Below the pieces are notes generated by a model. It saw only the letters and a list, made by a program, of their open reading frames with translations. It had not been told where the DNA came from and did not search any database. From NCBI GenBank assembly GCA_014695175.1, contig JACJNV010000360.1, positions 1 to 46,796 of the forward strand: a stretch of 46,796 bases of DNA, written 5' to 3'. This DNA comes from Microcoleus sp. FACHB-DQ6. Its GTDB lineage: Bacteria > Cyanobacteriota > Cyanobacteriia > Cyanobacteriales > Microcoleaceae. Position 1 is the first letter of the stretch, and the number at the start of each line of letters is the position of its first letter. A program made the translations under genes and the position numbers. This document shows positions 43,121 to 46,796 of the stretch, one piece after another.

Positions 43121-44677
43121 TTATGTCGGCGGCAACTGTTTATTTCTATTTAGTAGATTCTTGAACTTACCTAGTAGATTCTTGGAATTGGCACTCAACA
43201 TAACCACACCCCAAACTAGAGCCCCGGCACCGATACTAATCAACAATACGAAGGCAAAAGAATTAATTCCCACCTTCAGGAAAGGCAAAGGCAAAGCAAC
43301 AATTTGATTCGGCGGGTCTTGTTTAATCAAATAAGGAGAACTGCCAGCCACTACCCCGGCTACTCCCAAACCAAAGCCGACAGCCTGAATCGTGACCTCT
43401 AATTTTGCATCTCGATAAGCTTCTTCGATCGCCACAATAGCTCTAATTGCCTCGGTTGCTTGGTCTAGCAAGCCGGAACCGTGTTTGAAATAGCCTAAAT
43501 CTGCTTGAATCTGCCTTTGAAACTGCGGGCAAGTTTCTTTACTGAATATTTCGAGAAAACTTAAATCGGCATCACTATCATTGTACTTTTTAGCTGCTTT
43601 GATGTCAAGACTTATTTGATTTAATTTATCCTGGTAATTTTGGGCGTTAATTGCGATCGTATTTTGGCGAAACTCCAAATCAATCAGCATTCGGGCATAC
43701 TTCACAGCCCGAGGCGGCATCTCAATCATCTGAGTTTCCAGATATTTTAATTCTTCCTCCTTTAAACCCGCACCTTTCGATTGCCTCTGCTGAGCTTTAT
43801 CTCGCTGCAAATACTTAAAAGTATTGTCAATATCCAGTTCAATTTGTTTGTATTTCTCGCGAGTCACGGCGTAAAGCTTGCGGCTGTCGTGATAAGCGCG
43901 AAGAATCTTATTTCGGTACAAAAACAAATCCATAAAATCGCTGTACCGCGTCTCATCCCAGATTTCATCGGTTGCGGAACTGTTGAAAAACCAGATGATA
44001 ACGTGGCAGTCGGTATCTTGCCGACTCGGATTGCCGTATTCTAAAATCGGGCTACCGAACAATTCGCCTTGACGGTAAAAATCGGGCAGATTTTGACCAG
44101 AAATCAACTTTTCTAGACACTGTTTGCCTAAACTTTTGAGAAACTGCGAATCTGCCCGCGCCGCCTGATTTTGTTCGACACTCAGCCAAGCTGTAAGCAG
44201 CAGAGTTTGCCCGAAATAACTCTGCACGAAATCCGGCAGCAAGCAGTTATCGGGATTAAATTCCTTGAAGATGCTAACATCGACAGCCGATGTTTTATTG
44301 CCGTCAACTTTTTCGGGAACGCGAATTTGTAAACCCAAAGCGTAGCTGTCATCAATCCGCAGCGGTTGGGCAAAACCTTTGAGGCTAATTTGTTGGTTTT
44401 CGTGGGAAATATTCTTAGCAAAAGCCAGAGAATTTCGCTGGTCAACCACTTCTTTTTTAATCAGGTTGACTCGCCATCCGGCAGGTTCGTCTTTTTTGGA
44501 CAAGTAGCTGCCGTTGAATGCCTTACCGACTGCTAATTTAGTTTGCAAAATCTCATCGCACTTCTGCCACAAACGGGCGAATTCCACAGGGTAACTCGAC
44601 TCTGATTCTAGGGGTTGGCAGAGGTGAAAGGCAAACAAATAGACGTTGGGGGCATAGATTTTACTGTTTTCAGTCAT
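43121..44677 (-). CDS. Unknown protein with helical middle and two C-terminal membrane helices
   Basis: A 518-residue protein I do not recognise. The N-terminal 220 residues form a mixed domain (ENSKIYAPNVYLFAFHLCQP, FGQTLLLTAWL). Residues 230-440 are strongly helical (KLYAVTREKYKQIELDIDNT, KYLETQMIEMPPRAVKYARM). Two hydrophobic helices follow, AVGFGLGVAGVVAGSSPYLI and SFAFVLLISIGAGALVWGVV, with a short basic tail. The start is ATG 44677, which overlaps the end of the upstream gene by 8 bases (ATGACTGA). The order CHAT protease, small protein, this protein suggests one transcript. The topology resembles a soluble sensor with a membrane-disrupting or membrane-anchored end; this is inference. 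Confidence 0.7.
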   Translation of the reverse strand: MTENSKIYAPNVYLFAFHLCQPLESESSYPVEFARLWQKCDEILQTKLAVGKAFNGSYLSKKDEPAGWRVNLIKKEVVDQRNSLAFAKNISHENQQISLKGFAQPLRIDDSYALGLQIRVPEKVDGNKTSAVDVSIFKEFNPDNCLLPDFVQSYFGQTLLLTAWLSVEQNQAARADSQFLKSLGKQCLEKLISGQNLPDFYRQGELFGSPILEYGNPSRQDTDCHVIIWFFNSSATDEIWDETRYSDFMDLFLYRNKILRAYHDSRKLYAVTREKYKQIELDIDNTFKYLQRDKAQQRQSKGAGLKEEELKYLETQMIEMPPRAVKYARMLIDLEFRQNTIAINAQNYQDKLNQISLDIKAAKKYNDSDADLSFLEIFSKETCPQFQRQIQADLGYFKHGSGLLDQATEAIRAIVAIEEAYRDAKLEVTIQAVGFGLGVAGVVAGSSPYLIKQDPPNQIVALPLPFLKVGINSFAFVLLISIGAGALVWGVVMLSANSKNLLGKFKNLLNRNKQLPPT

Positions 44678-45038
44678 TGTCTGTATTTGATTGATTCTCT
44701 GCATCTAGTTGTTCTTGAATTTTTTTGTAGCTATCTTCAATGCTTTGACGCAGAGTTTGAGTGATGTTAGTTAGTGGGTCAGTGATAGGTGGGGTGGGTT
44801 CGCCCGGATCGTCGATTTCTTTTTTGTTTTGGCCGGCCGCAATTTTTAATTCTTCTCCCAATTGATGACGAGAACACCACTTGCTGATAGCCATAGCAAT
44901 AAAAAACAGTTGATCGTCTGCGAGTTCTCCCATTTCTGTTTTTAATTCGGGTAAATCTTGCCATGCTGTCGGCATGAAAATAGTCGGATTTTCGTGCAGC
45001 CATTGGAGAAAAGCATTGATAATTTTGTCAGGTTCCAT
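44670..45038 (-). CDS. Small acidic protein in the CHAT locus
   Basis: A 122-residue soluble protein of unknown function. The N-terminal 75 residues are a small helical domain (INAFLQWLHENPTIFMPTAW, LADDQLFFIAMAISKWCSRH) that could be an adaptor. The remainder is Pro/Asp/Gln-rich and disordered-looking. The start is ATG 45038, behind a clear GGGAGGAATTAC ribosome site; the longer frame to 45092 is repeat-derived. It overlaps the downstream membrane-protein gene by 8 bases. Confidence 0.75.
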   Translation of the reverse strand: MEPDKIINAFLQWLHENPTIFMPTAWQDLPELKTEMGELADDQLFFIAMAISKWCSRHQLGEELKIAAGQNKKEIDDPGEPTPPITDPLTNITQTLRQSIEDSYKKIQEQLDAENQSNTDND

Positions 45039-45071
45039 TGTAATTCCTCCCGTGATTAAAAAATATAAATT

Positions 45072-45275
45072 TGTAGGGGCGGGTTTCACCAACCATAATT
45101 GCCTGAAACAAACAATCTCAAAAACCCGCCCCCACCCAGCGAAAAATCATCATCTACATTTTAGCATTCGATGCAAATTTCAGGTTGATGTGGGTTATTG
45201 GTGGGGTGGGGGCGGGTTTATCTAGATTGTTGGTCATCGTTATATATTGTTTGTAAAACCCGCCCCTACAAAATC
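45072..45275. repeat. MITE-like inverted repeat between the CHAT gene and the small-protein gene
   Basis: TTGTAGGGGCGGGTTT (about 45072) and AAACCCGCCCCTACAA (about 45258) are inverted ends about 200 bp apart. Inside, AAAACCCGCCCCCACCC and GGTGGGGGCGGGTTT form a second inverted pair. No open frame lies inside. It separates the CHAT gene from the other two genes of the locus and could be a nonautonomous mobile element. Confidence 0.75.
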
Positions 45276-45292
45276 CTGATGGCACACCTAAC

Positions 45293-46666
45293 TTAATATC
45301 CCGTTGCACAGAAGGCAGCCCAATATTTCGGATCGCTGAAAGGCTGTTCGTCATTCGAGTTAATTAACCACAATTCCGTACCTTGTTGCCATTTCTCATC
45401 TAAATTTAACAATTTTACCCAAACTCTAACATCCTCCTTACTAACACCGCGCATCCAGTTTTGCGCCGCATTCAAAGCGAGGGCTACTGAATCTGCATCC
45501 GGCAATTCCTGATAAAATTTAATCATCAAAATTGCGGTGGCAAAATCATCTACAGCCCACAGACTGCTGACAACATTCATGCTACCCGCATACAAAAAAC
45601 CGCTGGGTAAACCAATGTATTCATCCGTCATTGCGGTTGAGGTGGTTAACCCGGTTTCGCAGGCGGAAAGTGTGACGAGACTGCACTGCGGTAACTGCAA
45701 TTCGGCAAAGATTTCTCGCAGGGTGAGGCATTTTTCTGGGATGGCTTTTCGGCCGCTGCGTAGGGTGACATAGCGCTGTTTTTCATCGGGCTGATTTGAC
45801 TCTGGGGGCGGGGGTGAGGTTTGCGGTTCCAGGGAATCGGCTAAGACTAGGGATGACAGCAGCGGATTGTCAAAGTTGAATACGCCGTGACAGGAAAAGT
45901 GCAGGTAGTTGGCGTTTGAGAGGTTTTCTCGGTTTTCGTTGAGGGCTGTTTTTGTGGCTTGTTTTTTGAGTAAAATTTGATGCGGATTGAATCGGGTTTT
46001 GATGGTTTCTACTTCCATGTCGGCGTTGAATAAGTCTTCGGTGGGATTCTGGAGGGCGAATAGTTGTTGCTGGTTTTGTGGGGAAGATTTTCGGGTGGTG
46101 ATGCGATTTTTTACGAGTTGCAAAAGTTGCAAGCTGGGGGCGTATTTCACACCGTCTGGGAAGCTATCTAACAAATACCTCGGCCCGCCATCTGAGGTGA
46201 ATTGGAGGGCGTGGAGGGGGAATAAATGTAGGTAGCGGTGGGGTACTAGGATTAGTTGGCGGCTGGTTTGGGGGATTTTGGCGACTATTTCGTTGAGGCG
46301 CAGGATTTGTGAGAGTTGTTGGAGTTTTTGGGAGAGGGTTGTTTGCCAGATTTGGTTGGTTTTTTTGTCGCGGTATTGGTCGAGATAGTTGTTTTTCCAG
46401 GTTTCTAATTCGGCGATTTCGGTTGCGGTGTAGGTGACTAATTCGATGTTGTCGCGGGTGATGATGAAGGCAAATCCCGTAGGGGCGGTGCCCCCGTGCC
46501 CGCCCTCTGGGGAATTGCCGATGTACCATTCTATGATGGCTGTTTTAGTGTCTAGGGTTTGTTGGAATTTGATGATGTCGATTGGTTCGACTTTTTGAGT
46601 TAGGGTGAATTCTGGTTCTCGTTGTTTTCTGGGGGGGTGACAAAGAGGCCTACGAGATAGACCGAA
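45293..46666 (-). CDS. CHAT-domain (caspase-like) protease, 5' end frame-disrupted
   Basis: The open frame encodes a CHAT peptidase domain. Catalytic His is in NYLHFSCHGVF and catalytic Cys in LSACETGLTT, with supporting LVPHRYLHLFPLHALQF, FLYAGSMNVVSSLWAVDD and a C-terminal WAAFCATGY. Upstream it reads EPEFTLTQKVEPIDIIKFQQ and WKNNYLDQYRDKKTNQIWQT, as in TPR-CHAT proteins. A repeat inserts PEGGHGGTAPTG near 46480-46510. The frame departs from protein-like sequence at a run of seven G (46631-46637), and no start codon is convincing, so the N-terminal part is frameshifted or outside the window. CHAT proteases in bacteria cleave partner proteins in defence or stress. The gene is the first of a probable three-gene unit. 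Confidence 0.75.
   Translation of the reverse strand, partial: FGLSRRPLCHPPRKQREPEFTLTQKVEPIDIIKFQQTLDTKTAIIEWYIGNSPEGGHGGTAPTGFAFIITRDNIELVTYTATEIAELETWKNNYLDQYRDKKTNQIWQTTLSQKLQQLSQILRLNEIVAKIPQTSRQLILVPHRYLHLFPLHALQFTSDGGPRYLLDSFPDGVKYAPSLQLLQLVKNRITTRKSSPQNQQQLFALQNPTEDLFNADMEVETIKTRFNPHQILLKKQATKTALNENRENLSNANYLHFSCHGVFNFDNPLLSSLVLADSLEPQTSPPPPESNQPDEKQRYVTLRSGRKAIPEKCLTLREIFAELQLPQCSLVTLSACETGLTTSTAMTDEYIGLPSGFLYAGSMNVVSSLWAVDDFATAILMIKFYQELPDADSVALALNAAQNWMRGVSKEDVRVWVKLLNLDEKWQQGTELWLINSNDEQPFSDPKYWAAFCATGY
46478..46510. repeat. GC-rich palindrome inserted in the CHAT gene
   Basis: CCCGTAGGGGCGG and CCCCCGTGCCCGCC form an interspersed GC-rich repeat that adds the Gly/Pro-rich peptide PEGGHGGTAPTG in an otherwise conserved strand region. 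It resembles in part the TTGTAGGGGCGGG ends of the element at 45072-45275. Confidence 0.55.
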
Positions 46667-46796
46667 TCAGGGTTGCAGCCCGCATACCTTGTTGATAAAA
46701 GCGACGTTTATTTGGAGTTAACTTTATTAACTGTTCCACCACATCAGAATATTGTTCGAGATAATTAACCCACTTTTCTCCATCTAAGCCAACACC
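46650..46796 (-). CDS. Partial coding frame at right edge, C-terminus of upstream gene or of the CHAT protein's N-terminal region
   Basis: The frame enters from the right edge and encodes GLDGEKWVNYLEQYSDVVEQ, LIKLTPNKRRFYQQGMRAAT and LIRSIS before TAG at 46650-46652. It is protein-like but not recognised. It is either the end of a separate upstream gene or, given the frame breaks just after it, the helical N-terminal part of the CHAT protein cut off by mutations. Confidence 0.4.
   Translation of the reverse strand, partial: GVGLDGEKWVNYLEQYSDVVEQLIKLTPNKRRFYQQGMRAATLIRSIS

Noticed and set aside
45039-45354. Short frames across the GC-rich inverted repeat (MTNSLSAIRNIGLP and others)
   Set aside because: They are repeat-derived, with no conserved protein character and no ribosome sites.

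Overview
The window is chromosomal DNA from a filamentous cyanobacterium, most likely of the Oscillatoria/Microcoleus type. Evidence: dense HIP1 octamers (GCGATCGC), heptanucleotide tandem repeats (the STRR class known from filamentous cyanobacteria) between genes, the cyanobacterial order rplS-trnW-secE-nusG-rplK-rplA-rplJ-rplL, and cyanobacterial families (C-3',4' carotenoid desaturase CrtD, phycobilin reductase remnants, HisZ, a plant-type ferredoxin). The genus is inferred from repeat style only.

Left part (1-5.3 kb): remnants of a possible transposase and a PaiB-like gene, a zinc-ribbon Ser/Thr kinase fused to a formylglycine-enzyme-type domain, and a coiled-coil/EamA transporter. Next comes a split nonribosomal peptide synthetase locus (5.3-20.4 kb): NRPS1 (C-A-T), NRPS2 (TubC docking-C-A-NMT-T) and NRPS3 (C-A-T-TE). 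A histidine kinase and a divergent alpha/beta hydrolase lie between NRPS1 and NRPS2. Binding-pocket codes read by eye suggest Ile-like, then N-methyl-Leu, then an aromatic-like residue, released by a thioesterase.

Middle (20.6-28.5 kb): a PiT phosphate permease, then the housekeeping translation/secretion block (L19, tRNA-Trp, SecE, NusG, L11, L1, an L10 leader, L10, L12) ending in a strong hairpin terminator shared with the convergent crtD.

28.6-35.5 kb is accessory and partly decayed: a ribbon-helix-helix-like protein with 41-residue tandem coiled-coil repeats; a pebB pseudogene whose whole reading frame is preserved but carries four in-frame stops; a C-terminal scrap of pebA beside it; an intact HEAT protein; a phosphodiester glycosidase-like protein; a truncated pentapeptide membrane protein abutting a frameshifted bilin-lyase-like HEAT fragment; and a HigBA toxin-antitoxin pair. 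Together these look like an eroded phycoerythrin/phycoerythrobilin locus.

35.7-43.1 kb holds tRNA-Ser, a 2Fe-2S ferredoxin, a lipoprotein nuclease, an inositol-monophosphatase family enzyme, a J-domain/TPR protein with a non-canonical HSD motif, HisZ, a small 4Fe-4S ferredoxin, and a JAMM protease next to MoeB-rhodanese. The right end (43.1-46.8 kb, minus strand) carries a CHAT (caspase-like) protease followed by a small soluble protein and a membrane protein with two C-terminal helices that overlap by 8 bases. This is a candidate protease-effector module and the least understood locus here. Many repeats are inserted in frame within the large genes (kinase, NRPS2, NRPS3, PiT, CHAT).
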